In this document: piece after piece, positions 20,787 through 34,409 of the stretch
Layout of the letters: every line of letters starts with the position of its first letter
Numbering within the stretch: position 1 is the first letter of the stretch
DNA from: Ricinus communis
Lineage: Eukaryota > Streptophyta > Magnoliopsida > Malpighiales > Euphorbiaceae
DNA length: 64,000 bases
Reading direction: 5' to 3'
Assembly: GCF_019578655.1 (NCBI RefSeq)
Contig: NC_063261.1
Span: 20,140,216 to 20,204,215 of the forward strand
Notes under the pieces: model-generated
What the model saw: the letters and a program-made list of their open reading frames with translations, nothing else
What the model was told of the DNA's origin: nothing
Databases searched by the model: none
Program-made: the position numbers and the translations under genes

Positions 20787-23330
20787 ATGGAAGGAGCATC
20801 CTACCAACGCTTTCCAAGAATCAAAATCCGAGAACTCAAAGACGACTACTGCAAATTCGAGCTCCGAGACACAGACGCGTCAATGGCCAACGCGCTTAGG
20901 CGCGTGATGATAGCAGAAGTACCCACTGTCGCTATCGACCTGGTCGAAATCGAAGTTAACTCTTCAGTTCTGAACGACGAATTCATCGCTCATCGTCTCG
21001 GTCTTATTCCTCTTACCAGTGAACGTGCAATGAGCATGCGCTTCTCACGTGATTGTGACGCTTGTGATGGTGATGGTCAATGTGATTATTGCTCTGTTGA
21101 GTTTCACCTTCGTGCTAAATGTATCACTGATCAAACCCTAGATGTTACTAGTAAGGACTTGTATAGCTCTGATCACACAGTCGTTCCTGTTGATTTTTCC
21201 GATTCTTCTGGTTATGATTCCTCTGAGCAAAGGTAATTTGGCTTTTCTTTGTTCTTTTCTTTTTGGGTGAGCGTTAGGCTAATTAGGGAATTCCCTAATT
21301 ACCCCATATTTTTGGGTAATTATTTGTTTTGTTGTTTGGGTTCTTCTATGTATTTGAGTTTTTTATAGGGTAATTTGGGGATGCTTTTTTGTTTTTGTTA
21401 GGCTATTAATTTTTATTTTTCTTTTGGAGGTTCTTGATGTATGTAGGCTGAATAGGAATTCTTTGTCATTTGGGAACTTAGGGATTTATTCTGTTTCATT
21501 TTAGCTTGTTTGTTCGTTCGTTTGTAGGGGGATTATTATTGTGAAGCTGCGAAGAGGGCAGGAATTGAGATTGAGAGCAATTGCTAGGAAAGGGATTGGG
21601 AAGGATCATGCAAAATGGTCACCTGCAGCGACTGTAACATTCATGTATGAGCCAGATATTCATATCAACGAGGATCTGATGGAAAGTTTGTCACTTGAGG
21701 AGAAACAGAGTTGGGTTGAAAGTAGTCCTACTAAAGTGTTTGATATCGATCCTAATACTCAACAGGTTTGTTTCCTTATTTATTGTATACAAGTTCTTGT
21801 AGTATTTAGGATCTTATGTGAATGCTCAATTAATGTATTTGTGTAAATGCTCAATCGACGCATCTATGTGAATGCTCAACTAATGCATTTATGTGAATGC
21901 TCGATCAGTGCATCTATGTGAATGCTTGATCAATGCTCCACAAAGATGAACCAGATTAAATTCAATTGGGAGCATATGGCATGTATGCCATTTGGAAAGT
22001 TATAGGTTATGCTAGCTCAACTATCCACAGACAGCATGATGAGAGTGATTGTTAGAAACCTGTGATAGGTAATGTGCACATTCAGCATTTGACTTACACT
22101 GATGTTGATTGTTATCAGCCATGAGTTTAGGGTTGATTGATGGCTTGATGATGCAGCAGTGGTTTTGTTAGTGAAGGAGAAATCTTTTTGGAAATCCTAG
22201 ATTTATTTCATCAAATTCTATCAACTAATATAACCACAGTTTTTAAGGGTTTTCATTTTACTTTTGAGTTTTTATTTTGTTCCTATCTAGGGTTGGTGAT
22301 TGTTAGTACTTAATAATTCTGCTATGTGGAATTAGAGAGATAATCTATCTTGTTTATCACGTTCTTCTTCTTTGCTGCTTGACTTTGGTTCCTTATGATT
22401 AACCTTTTCTTGATGAGGTGATGATCCTAAACTAGCTTATCCTACAGTATACAAATTTAGTGTGATCCTGTAGTTAATGTGCCAGTTTGCAAGTCCTTGG
22501 TTGGGTAGGCATGCTATGTGAATGGTAGGCTGCAGGCTAACAAGGGTTTGGAGCATTTCATACCTATCGGGCCTTTATGGTTAAGTGACTGAAGCATAGG
22601 TTTGCAATTAGATGGAGTATGATACTTAGCAGCGCTGAAGTAAGACTAAAAATTTAAGCATTGGACTCATAGCCTGCTGAAAACACTAAAGTGAGGATAT
22701 TGTCTCAAGAACATGAATTGCAAACTGTAATCTCCATATTAAAAAAAAAAAACACAGACTACCAAGTGGTTGAATTGTTTAACATTTCTCAGCTGTAATC
22801 TCCATTTGTTATTTATATGAGCAAATTGAATTGTTTTCTTTGTGGCATTGGTTGGCATGGCACATCTTTGTTAAACATGCTCAGAGCTATTGTAATGAAT
22901 GATTGTTGAAGTTGCAGTCTAGATATCTAGAATATGTTATCTTGTTTATCTTGAAATTTTATGCATACACTTCTGCTTTCCTGGTTTTATTTTTTCTCTG
23001 TTAGGCTGCTGTGATATGCCCAAATTGATGTACTCTTTCGTGGCAATTATTTTATAGGTTGTAGTGGTTGATCCTGAAGCATACACTTATGATGAAGAAG
23101 TAATCAAGAAAGCAGAATCTATGGGGAAGCCAGGGCTTGTGAATATCCAGGCCAAGGAAGACAGTTTTATATTCACAGTTGAATCAACTGGTGCAATTAA
23201 AGCTTCTCATCTGGTACTCAATGCCATAGAAATTCTGAAACAAAAATTGGATGCTGTTCGCCTTTCAGAGGACACTGTGGAAGCTGATGATCAATTTGGA
23301 GAGCTAGGTGCCCACATGCGCGGAGGATGA
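20787..23330 (+). CDS. NRPB3: DNA-directed RNA polymerase II subunit 3
   Basis: Exons 20787-21232, 21528-21765 and 23058-23330 join to 318 residues, the usual plant length (about 319). The protein is the alpha-like subunit that pairs with RPB11 to nucleate assembly of RNA polymerase II in the nucleus. The N-terminus ([20 protein letters not shown]) leads into the alpha-motif region ([28 protein letters not shown]), and a zinc site is visible as C90-x2-C93-x5-C99-x2-C102. The C-terminal exon carries FTVESTGAI and the final helix. I chose the ATG at 20787 because it gives the conserved [12 protein letters not shown] start; the ATG ten codons upstream adds only basic, unconserved residues. Intron 2 is 1292 bp and holds a 25-bp minisatellite. 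The family assignment is firm. Confidence 0.95.
21817..21941 (+). repeat. 25-bp minisatellite, five units, in NRPB3 intron 2
   Basis: Five head-to-tail units of exactly 25 bp start at 21817, 21842, 21867, 21892 and 21917. All contain 'tgtgaatgct' or a one-base variant, and the rest of each unit alternates between 'aatgcattta' and 'gtgcatcta' types. The array begins only 51 bp after the splice donor. Confidence 0.9.
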
Positions 23331-25997
23331 TCTAGTTTGCAAATAGAGTTATTAGTTGATCCTTGTTGGCCCCTAAGAAAATTATCACCTTCTGTTTTAC
23401 TATGCGTCATTTACAATATCTTATGCTAACTGCATCTCTTTTATGCCATGTACATCTCTGCATCTGTATGAGACATTGACTTCTACCTACTGTACTAGGC
23501 AACGATGCTTATTACTTTGATACAGAGAGTGCCATGATTATGATGCAGAATCTTGGTGCTCTAACTTGGATTCTTGGTTGCCCTGCTCAACAATGTGAGC
23601 CAAGTCCAGATGGCATCTTTTTTTACCCCCTTGAAATTATGCTGGATGGGATTCTTCATGATTTTAGATATCACAAAAAAAAGAAAAAGAGGATGTATGA
23701 TAGATGTTTTCACAACTATGACTTTAGAAGACACACTGACTTGCTGAATTTTACAAGATGTTTTGTTTAATGAAATGAAAATTTTCTTATCCCTGTGAAT
23801 GAAGTAGCATTTTGCAGCTTGAGATGGGTGGAGATAATATTCCTTCTGAACTTACTTCTATGCCTATTTTTGTATTGTGCTTTATTCATTAGAAATTTTC
23901 TAATTCGAGGCCGTGTTTCTTTTGGCCAGATTTACCATAAACATTGGTTTGCTGTTATTTTCCCTTGTGAGGAAAAAATAAAATGTAATCTTATGGGGTC
24001 TGAGTGCGCTTTGTATTTGAGATGCCATTGCCATATGTGATTTTAGCATGTTTCATTGTTTTCAGCTATGGAATTGGGTCGTACAGTTATATATCATTCG
24101 GGTTGCTCACGTTTCCATTAGATGTGTTACTGATGTGCATGATTCAGGAGTCTTGAATTTGAAGCTTTGGTTCGTTATGGGGGGAATTTACGGACAGCTG
24201 ATAGAAGTAAAAATGTGTTTGCCCTTGTGGCCGTTTCTTCAGTTTGGTCATCATCATCATCATCCTCTTCTGGATCAATTTCATTGCTTTGGTAGGACAT
24301 GCCTTGCCGTTCTTGTTCGTTGGTTCAGAATGTGTAAAGACCTAAAAGAAGGGGAATGTGGCAAACCCGGTTAGAGTGAAACATAGTAATATCTGGAGGC
24401 CGGTTAGGATTGCCACCAAACCATCATTTTTCTGTACATCACACAAGCAAATAAATGCACCAAGAACAAAGATGGCCCAGGCCGTTGTTTCCTTGTGAAA
24501 ATTTAGACAGGGTACGTTTTCATCTTATGTCCTGAATGCAATCTCTGTATCACTTTAGTTATGACCTTACAATTGACAAGTGAAACCGGTGGTTATCTTG
24601 TCCTACTCTCCCTCTTATATATGGTTCCAATATCACATGATTCTAACAACTCTGATTGGCACCGTAGTTCCCCTTGTGTACTATGAACAGTCACGGGTTT
24701 GAAAGTTTGTGAAATGAGAATAGTTTCCCAATCTTTCCCTCTGATTCTTGGTGACCTAATTGGAAGCCCGGAGATATTGCAACTAACAAGCAATCAGAAC
24801 CAGTCCCATGCTAACTCATGGAGTCACGAGTGATCAATTTTCAACAGTTGGAAATACCAACTCAGGCTACTCTCTAATTGGCAGAGTGGTCAAATAATAT
24901 AATCCGGGACTAGTGTCATTCCAGAATTGAGGTCCCGAGTTCAAGATCTCTCTTTTTTAAATATAGTGATTTATTCTCCACTTTATAAAAAGAGTTTACT
25001 CCTTTCTTCTAATATAACATATACTAACATCATAATCATGTCTGCTGTTAAAAGGATACAGTGCTAATGTATGGAATCACTATTGGGTTAACTTGGCATA
25101 TCTATTGACTTTTGTCATAATAAGATTGCTCAAATTCGTAGTGAGTTTTAGTATGATAAAGAATGATATTCAAGCAGATTATTTAGAGAGAGCTGCTCTT
25201 GCATAGAAAATTAAAAGGCCATCTCCTTCACACATTTCAAGAATGACACTGCACTTTGAAACCAAAGTCGAAATAATGCTTGCATGAATAAGGACTGTAA
25301 GAAATATGTTATCGTTTTCATGTCACAACAAATATACTTATTGTTGGATCACTTTATGTTCTGTGTTTTATAACATATTAATGAAAATCTTTGGACCACA
25401 TTGATTATTGGGTGGAAAGGCAGTCTCAACGTTGATGACATTGGCAGTCTATTTGAGGTACTTGCTGATGTTAGGCTAAATCGTCCCTAGTTAGCTCATA
25501 TCACCATTCTTCCTAATTTTGGATTTATTTTATAAAACTGTTCAAACTATTTTTGACAAAGAAATCACTGGAAAAGTTTATGTAAATTCCATATGCTGAG
25601 AAATTGAATTTATAATTTTATATGATTGCAAGAGAGAGAAGAAGGGGAAGAACATAAAAAATTCTATCTCGAACGGTTCCCCACAGAAGATATGATTGAA
25701 GAAAGAAGCTTGATATGGACAGTAGAAAAGCCAAAATGGGAGAAAAATCAACAACTTATCACAAGCCAAAAGAATTTTTAGACTCTTGAATTACTAACCT
25801 ACCTGAACAGACTCTAGGTTCCACTTCTAGGTTTTTCGGATGAACCTAAATCATCATCTTCTGGCCTCCATTTTTGTTTTTGTTTTTCCCAATCCCATAG
25901 AGCATATAATAAGTTTTAGACTTATTCACAAATTATTTTAGGTTTTTAATTTACGCCGGTCAAATAATGGCTTTTAGGTTTTAAATTTTTAATTTCC
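23331..25997. other. NRPB3 3' flank and intergenic
   Basis: Several open stretches of 60-110 codons are present but none shows family similarity. Much of 23331-24550 is T-rich and transcript-like and may include 3' UTR. A tRNA-related element is listed separately at 24877. Confidence 0.4.
24877..25015 (+). mobile_element. possible tRNA-derived SINE
   Basis: 'ttggcagagtggt' (24879-24890) fits the pol III A box, and 'gagttcaagatc' (24937-24948) is a decayed B box 50-60 bp later, the usual distance. A T-rich, then A/T-rich tail follows. It does not fold as an intact tRNA. It is too diverged to name a family. Confidence 0.35.
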
Positions 25998-26588
25998 ATT
26001 AGGAATGGTAACGGATAGGGTATCCGTCTATTTTTAAAAATATTTGAACTTAAATCCAATTAAAATACACGTATCCGAATCTATCCCAAATTCAAATAGA
26101 AATACCTACATACTATATGAACCCGATTAAAATTTATTTAAGTTAAATAATTATTACATATGTTTATAGATATTTAAATGGATAGCGGATACCTTATCCG
26201 TTTATATAAATATTCAGGTAATAAAATAGGTATTCGTTTATAATAATTAAATTCTAAAATATATTAACAAAAATTAATATAAGTAAAAAAATATAAAATA
26301 TAAACTAATTAAATCTAAATATTCAATATATTAATACAATCCAAACAGAAATTTAGTAAAATTTAAAATAACGTTATAAATATAATATATAATATAATAA
26401 AGTTAAATATAATCGAATCCGAGTAACAGGTACCTGCAGATTCAAATCTGAACTGACCCAACTTGATACGAATGATAAAGTTAAATTTCAAATTCATCCT
26501 AAATCTGTTTATTATTATCCGAATTTATCTTATTAAGATTTAGTTGGATTAAATACCCAAAAATATCTGTTAGATTGTCATCCCTAAT
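25998..26588. mobile_element. AT-rich element with short terminal inverted repeats
   Basis: The left end 'attaggaatggtaa' (25998-26011) and the reverse complement of the right end 'attagggatgacaa' (26575-26588) agree at 11 of 14 positions. The interior is 591 bp of AT-rich, non-coding sequence with 'ggtatccg' and 'gataccttatccg' palindromic phrases. It looks like a non-autonomous DNA element. No target-site duplication is obvious. Confidence 0.4.
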
Positions 26589-28755
26589 CTCGACTATTAA
26601 AATCATTTACCTAATACTTCCTAGCTAGATAACAGCAAAAATTAGAAATGATAACTTGTAACTTATAGAAGTGATTATCTTTCCTTCTTCTATACTTATT
26701 AACCCACTATAGCACGTTAAAAATGACTTTTATTTTATCCGTTATAGCAGGTTGCACTTTCAAGTGTAAATAGAATACACCAATTGCATACTAGAAGAGC
26801 TCATAATTTTAGGTCAATTATATTTGTTGAAGAACACCCTATGTAACCTGCTTGACAGTACTTGGAAAGAAACTATAGATTACATGAGAAAATGCAAATT
26901 TATTGGAAAACATAGTCAATAACCTCAATGTTGATGGTTTAAAATCATACTAAAAACAATTGTTATGATTTTTACTTTCTTTAATTTGTATTAATTTCAT
27001 AAACTCCATTTTTGCCTTTACATTATTACAAATAAATACAAAATCTTGAGGGCAATAGAAAATCATGTTTGTATAGTAGACATGGATATTATCTTGAAAA
27101 GGATGTTATATTTCAAGATTGGCTTTTGCATTTGCCTCCAAAAAGAAAACCCTCCATCCCTTATTTCACTTTCTCAAAGTTGAGCTGATAGAATGATATA
27201 GGGTCGGATTGGGTCACTCCTAAACCTGCCAAAAGATACCCAAAATCTTTGTCTGAGAGACCAGACATGCTTGCAAGATAGTAACCAAGTTTCACAGATT
27301 TGGGACATAGGCTGACCCCTGGAGACATAAATACTTCTATTGTCCTTTTCTTTCTGACCATGTAAAGGGTGTCAGTTGTGGCCTAAAAAGTTAACCTATA
27401 TTGGCTTAAACACTTTTATTTTTTTTATTTTTTTTTACCTCCCAAGGAATTTTGTTATAGACCAACCCAGTATACTTCCTCTCATTTATTCTACCCTTAG
27501 GACCACCTGCCCATAATACTGATCTTGCCATTATTTCTCAATTGAATGCTTCTTGTCCACTTCCCACTACACAATTTGCTTCTAAACATATATATGGTAT
27601 ATGGGCTCAACCTAAAAGGCATATTCATTAAAGATCTGGGTTGTAAAGTTTCAATGGCACTTCCATTCTGTACGGACCATGGCTTGCCTTAAGTTGGTAA
27701 ACAAACCATGTGGCCTTGAACCACTTGAGCTCACTTCATTTAGTATATGTGAGCTAAGATGCTTTACAGAACAGTTGTTTCAAGCTTCTCTATGCAAAGG
27801 TTGTATGTGTGATGAGACATATATATTTTCAATTTTCTTGGAATGCTTGGTTTCCAAAGAAAAATACTACCATAATCTTGGAAATTTTCGATTTGATTGA
27901 AGTTTAGTTTGAACAAGTTTAGTCCTAACGATAAAGAGAGAATATCAAATCCACGGGCATTAACATTAAATTCAACTTTTCGAAATTACAATAACTTTTT
28001 AAAATTACAATAAGATAATTTCATAATTATACTTTGATATCTTCTATAACAAATAACAAATAACAAACTAGAGTTATAGAAAAGAAGAATATCACTTTGG
28101 TTTTCTATTTTATAGTCACCCTCTAAAAACTAATATCTAAATGCATTCACAAGTAAAAAGACATATATTTTTTAATTTGCTAAAAAATATAAATTAATTG
28201 ACATGTGTATAAAAATTGGCTATAATGTTCTTACAATTGAAATTATTTTAAAAAGAAATTAAAATAAATTTAATACCAAATTCCATTAATATTTGTTTCA
28301 ATTTTTATGCACCCAATGTGATAGATAATATTTTTACAAAACCGCATCTTAACTTCAAAACATTGATGTAATAGATAATACTTTTATAGAATTACATTTT
28401 AACCTCAAAATATTAAAAAATAATTTAGTAAATGTATCATATACCACATCAGCAGGTATGCAAAACATGTATGGGTTGTGTAGCATTGCTTCTTAATACT
28501 TGGGGTTATTTCGTTATTGGTAGGAAGAAATGGCGGGGATAAGAAGATTTGATTTCTGTATGTTGAAGTTGGACCACAAACTTTTTTTAATATGTTGTGA
28601 ATGGTTTCATTGCAATAGATGCCAAAGCCATATAATGTCTTGTCTTCTCCTCTCTCATCACATTGAATTGGTACTATCCCGACTTCATCATCAAGAAACT
28701 TGTTTCCATTGCATGTGGATTAAAATTCTTGGCATTACATGCGATTGTGACCACT

Positions 28756-28775
28756 TATATATATATATATATATA
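28756..28775. repeat. (TA)n microsatellite
   Basis: About ten TA dinucleotides. Confidence 0.85.
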
Positions 28776-29740
28776 CAAAATAATTCAAAAACATTGGATA
28801 CCAATTGGGCAGTCTTTAATAAAAGAGATAAATGAGGAGAAGAAGAAGATGAAGCTTTGGCATGCACAAATTTAAATTGAATCACGCAATGGATGTGCAA
28901 ACTGCAGAGCAAAGGAAGAAGTTGACAGCAGTTTTCTGGGTCCTATGTTCTGATCTCTTTTGAGGGGCCATTCCTTCTCAGAAGAGACTGCAGGTTTTCA
29001 ATTTGGGACCATTAATATTTAACAAGTAATGGATAGTTCCTTCAGAGTTTGAAACATATAATTAATGTTTTTTTCTTTCTTGTTTATGTATTTATTTCTG
29101 TTCCAAAAACATTACCTTCAAGGATATTTGTCACAATTATATCACTCAGGTATCTGAACCTTCTAATAACTTAAGTATGTTTGCTCTAACATAAATGAGT
29201 ATGGGAAATTATCCTGTAGTTGTATTCAGTGCAAGTTGCCCATGACTAAAGATGCTCTTTTCTTTCTCTTTTTTCCTCATATAAGAACACTAATAAATGT
29301 ACACTAAAATCTTTGAATAAGATGAAAATGGGTATTTTACTTATTACTTGGAAGGTAAAATTTGAAACCTAGTCAGATCAAAGTAAAAATTGAAATCTAG
29401 TAATTTACTCTCTTTTTTTTTGAGTAATTTCTTAGTAAAAAAATAGTTTTTCTTTTTTTTTTTTTCTCAAATATTTCAAGCTTCTTTTTTTTTTCCTAAG
29501 AAATTAATACTATACATAATCTCTAGCATTAGACTAGAGGGTACATCACTGTTAAAGGAAATAAAAATAAAATAGAAGGTACATCCTGAATCTTGTTGCG
29601 ATTCTTGGTTGATATTTGGACCACACATCCCTACTTCTACATTAGGAATTATTTTGTCCTTTCAAAAGAATAATTAGATAGCAATAGCTGTGCTTTGATA
29701 TAGAAAATAACATATAAGAGAGTTATTATGCTTATTAAAG

Positions 29741-30187
29741 AGATTTATTTCCTTATTTGTTATTCGGAATTTCATTTTTCTGAAAACCATTTTTAATATT
29801 TATCTTTAAACGTAATGATACAGAGAACATTTTAAAATTGTCCGAGATCATCTCAGAATCACCTGAAAAGTAACAAATATTGTATTTAACATATTTTTTA
29901 TTTTAAAGTCTATTTTTTAATTTTTTTTTATCATTTTGATATTCCGTAAATAAAACCGTGTTAGCAGATATTTATTTCTTTATTTGTTAATCAGAATTCC
30001 ATCTTTCTGAAAATTATTTTTGATATTTATCTTTAAATGTAATGATAGAGAGAACATTTTAAAATTGTCCGATATCGTCTCTGAATCACCTGAAAAATAA
30101 CAAATATTATATTTAACATATTTTTTATTTTAAAGTCTTTTTTTTTTATCATTTTGATATCACGTGAATATAACCGTGTTAGCAGAT
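29741..30187. repeat. two-unit direct repeat, period about 227 bp
   Basis: Unit 1 (29741-29969) and unit 2 (29970-30187) share long identical stretches, including 'gagaacattttaaaattgtc', 'atttaacatattttttattt' and 'ccgtgttagcagat'. They differ by scattered substitutions and one deletion in a T-run. Confidence 0.85.
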
Positions 30188-31271
30188 GCTAACGTGGTAA
30201 TTGAAAAAATAATGTTATTTCATTACATGTTAGAATATCTTGACGATATTCTGCAATTTGGCCCTCATTTGCTAACGATTATATTCATAGAATATTAAAA
30301 TAACAAAAAATAAATTACATATGTAAAAGTAAAAATACCTTAAATCACGGGGTAATTTAGTGAAGTTTTCCCTTCTATTTGTTAGGGCCAAATTGTATCA
30401 CTTGTCCAATTCTTATTCAGAAAATTTACTTTGATGAAAATTCTGACTGGCGTATATATTATAATAAATAAAAAAATAATTTATTATTTTAATGTATAAA
30501 TAAAGACATACATATGGACTAAATAATAATTTATGGACACTAAAATCATCTCATTTTGCTATTTACACAAAAATTAGAGGGTGTGCAATAAAAGAAACTA
30601 TATAAGCTGTCATCAATTAATAACTGTAAGGTTCAAATTGGGATTAGAAATGGAGAGAAAATTATAGAAGGCTAAATACAGTAACCTAAACTAAATCTAA
30701 AGCAGCAACTAATTAAGAAAATGAAATACAGGAGCTCAGTGAAGAAGTAGATGGCTGCTTGTTGACTATCCATCCATATCTCAAAGTCTAATAATTTTTA
30801 TTACATGGTTCTACCTTTTTCCAATTTTAGTCCAAGAAAAAGAAAGTTCAACCCTCAGCTGGCACTACCCACTTTCTTCAGTATCCTTACAAAAGATAGT
30901 AACAATACTAGACATTTATATGTGGATTACAGAAAGCAAACAGATAGATCGAGATTATATAATTTGATGGCAAAAAATCTATTTCTAAATCAGTTAACAG
31001 TAACATTTTTAGTACTGTTTTCAGAGAGTCAAAAGAAACCATCTGAGTACCAAAAAGCTTCATGGCTCATAGTCTACAAAGGCAAGAAAATGAAAGTTGT
31101 TTTCCTTGCTAGTGATTTCCATGAATGTTGTTTCCATTTTCTTAAAATAAAAACAGAACCATGACAGGAACATAGACTGTGTATATTAAGAGAGAAAGGC
31201 CCACACTCTGTATATGGCCCTTTCCTTCATTGTATTTAGAATTTACAGCTGTGAGCAAGAAAAGAGAAACC

Positions 31272-31320
31272 AGAAGAAGAAGAAGAAGTAGTAGAAGAAG
31301 AAGAAGAAGAAGAAGAAGAT
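31272..31320. repeat. (GAA)n microsatellite
   Basis: About sixteen GAA/GTA trinucleotides, interrupted by 'gtagtag' in the middle. Confidence 0.9.
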
Positions 31321-34300
31321 AAAAATTTACATTAATTACATGTAGATTCTGGTCTCAAATGAAATACTTGTGATTTATTTATGAAACAATAATAAGAAAG
31401 CGACAACATGTGGCAGAAATAAAAGTATGTCATAATAAAAATAAAGAGAAGTCTAGCATTAATAAAAATTTAATTTAACTTTAGATTTATGGCCGAAAAA
31501 TCAGAATAATAATATTTCAATTCTAAAAATATAAATACATTGTCGAATCTCGTTAAATATTATCTTTTATATTTTTTTTAATCTACCAAGACAAATGGAA
31601 ATTATAAGATCACCATGTCTTTTTTTCTTTTAATCAAGAATGAAGAAACTTCACTGGTATAAGATAAGACTTTGCCATGATCATATTATTGTACAATTAT
31701 TGGTGTGGGGACAATCTGATATCACCCTTCTTTCTTTGGACCTTGAGAGTAAGCTTTTTCCCCTTTGAAAAAACAATCTCTCTCTCTCTCTCTCCCATGA
31801 ATCATGAGCACTAGGCATGCATCTACTACCAATTCTATATACTCTACCAAACTTAAAGTAGAGAAGGAAAAAAAATAATAATAATAATAGAAAAGGAAGA
31901 GAGCAAAGACATGGCTCCATAATTTGAAAGATCTTGTCTCCCAAATTCAAAATCCCCCACCTTTCACCTTTTCATATATGGGTAATAGGTTGAGTGACTC
32001 TTCCACCAAAACTACTACTACGAACAAGTCTACAACTAAACCTTGCTCTTTCTCTTTCTCTAACTAATTGCCATTGCTTGCAATGTGATTTTATAGAAAA
32101 ACAATTTGACCCAGACAAGTTTTCTCTTTCTTTATTCCTTTGTCAATTTCAAGTTCTTCTTGCCAACATTGCACAATCTATAAGTAAGACTTGTCTGCCT
32201 AGCATTTTTAAAGAAGAGATTAATGCAAATATGGGATGAGTAAATTACTTGTATGTATCAATTATTATGGTCGAGATTAGCAATGTTATAAATACTAGTG
32301 GGAGTACGCCTATTTATGGTCACTAATATTGTAATTATTTATGTTATAAACATCACAATTTAGAATTTGAAAGCAAGATTTAGAATATAAAACTGTTATC
32401 ACCATTTTATCTAATAACTTAAACTTTTAATTAGAATAATTCTCTTATCTAAATATTTCTACATAAAATAAAATAGATAAATGCGATGATATATTCATAT
32501 TGTAAGAAAATTAAGAATACTATAAGAAATGAAAATAAGAGAATTGTTTATCTAATGAAATGGTTGGCATGCACTGCTAAAATTCAATGGATTCCAAGTA
32601 AAAATATACTACACGTGAAAAAAGCAAGAGAAACCCATGGTAAAAAGAATGGATAAATTAAAGAAAGAAAGGGAGAAAAAAGAAAAGAATTTGAAGAAAT
32701 AAAGCAAAAGAAGTAGCAAAAGGATGGGCATGCTCAATTTAGAATCCACTAAAATGGGGCATCATGAATCTCTGGCAATTTAAGGGAAGTCTGACCAAAT
32801 ATATTTATATAAGAACTTTATAATAGTCTAGTGGGTACCCTAACTTTTGTGATTCTTTAACTTGGATTATGATGTTAAATATCCAAGTTAGTCTAATCCC
32901 ATATTTGACAACCCATGAAGGGGAGAATCAACAAAAGATTTAATTATTGGTAAAGCAATACAAATGTATCCCAATTTGTTTAGTGGAGGTAAAAGCACTA
33001 ATTAGTATCCTTTCTATTGTCGTTTGGTAGTGCTTAAATTAAACTAGTAATTAATTACTGAAAAAGAACCCATGACCAGAGGCTGACTATTACAAATTGA
33101 GCTATCAAGCCTACTAAAGCAGCATATAATTTGCAAATAAAAGAGCAATGCCATTATTTTTTTTATATTTATACATCCAAATATTAGTCCTTAATTATGA
33201 CTTGATCAAACTTTGGAAAGTATATTATTAAGTTGAGCAATGTAAGTCAAAAGAATTAGCAAAATTTGAATATATTAGCAAGATTAGGGCAACCATAGGG
33301 ACAAAGGCATGGTTTTCTTTTTCTTTATATTGTGATGGCGACTTCCATGATCTATATTCTTGACTAATTCTACTCCTCTTTGCCTTTTAAATTCACATAA
33401 ATATTGGCGATCTACTATGGTAGTAACATAGAAGACACTCTTATTTTCTCATTTCTTTCCAAAATCATTTTTCTTTCTTCCTCATATACACTCATCGACT
33501 TGAGATTATTTAAATTTTTTAGTTCTAATTAAAGTTCAAATTTAAAATTTGGAAGTGCCCATATCGCATTGATGTCTTAGCAATTTGAACAGGCACGTTA
33601 AGTTCTTCATTTTACTTTTCAGGTGAGTGGAGAAAGATAAAGGCAATAGACTAGAAGCATAGTCTAGAGTTGTAGGAAAAAGGTGCAAGAAAATCTAAAG
33701 AGCAATAGATTGGGATTAGGTTGATAAGTGAAAGAAAAGAAAGAAAGAAAACAAGATATTAAGAGTCACTCTCAGTAACACAAAAGGTGAAGGTTTTTGG
33801 CTCTTGCGACGAGGTCAAAACCCTCCCCAATCCAAAAGTCTCCATATCCCCACTGGCCGACAACATGTTTCTCTCTTCACATGAAAGCAAATATAAATTC
33901 GATAAATTAGAATATTCATCCATCTAGCTAGCTCATTGGATGTTCTATAGTAATAATGATAATTTTCTTGTTCATTTGAAAATTAAGCAAATATAAAGAA
34001 ATGAACAAGAGGGTGATTACTTTTACACATTAACAAAAATTGGGTTTAATTTATTTTTATGTAATTATAATATATGTTCATAATATAAAAAGTATTCTCT
34101 CTTAAAAGAGACTTATACAGAGAAAAAAGGAACAGTGCCAGAAGACGTAATAATAAATAAGAGGGAGATTTGACTCTCTCAGACTTCTTCCTTCTTTAAA
34201 AAGAATGCCACATTGCCACCCACATCTTAATGTCAGGATTCTAAGAAGTGGGCAATGTTGGAAATCTTGTACTAGTGGAGAATTGAAGGAAGGCAATTCA

Positions 34301-34409
34301 ATTAAAGAGAACATAATAATTAAGAAGCATAGTAAATAAAGACGCTTTCTTTTTTTTTCCTTTTGTTTTCTCTAGAAGAAGGAGAAGAAGAGAGAGAAAG
34401 AGGGAGAGA

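Larger units (their letters stand above)
26589..34409. other. gene-poor region before the cyclin gene
   Basis: AT-rich DNA of nearly 8 kb in which I find no supported gene. Open frames at 27161-27361 (minus), 30805-31164 (plus) and 31681-31950 (minus) lack recognisable similarity. Listed separately are a two-unit direct repeat (29741-30187) and microsatellites: (TA)n at 28756-28775 and (GAA)n at 31272-31320. Confidence 0.5.

Noticed and set aside
23534..24374. Series of plus-strand open frames after NRPB3
   Set aside because: Short, overlapping, Phe/Leu/Cys-rich and without family similarity; better explained as T-rich 3' flank.
27161..27361. Minus-strand open frame of 66 codons containing GLSDKDFGYLLAGLGV
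   Set aside because: It looks protein-like in parts, but I recognise no family, promoter or splice context; single short frames are expected by chance in 11 kb.
30805..31164. Plus-strand open frame of 119 codons
   Set aside because: Composition is that of AT-rich non-coding DNA, and no domain or signal is recognisable.
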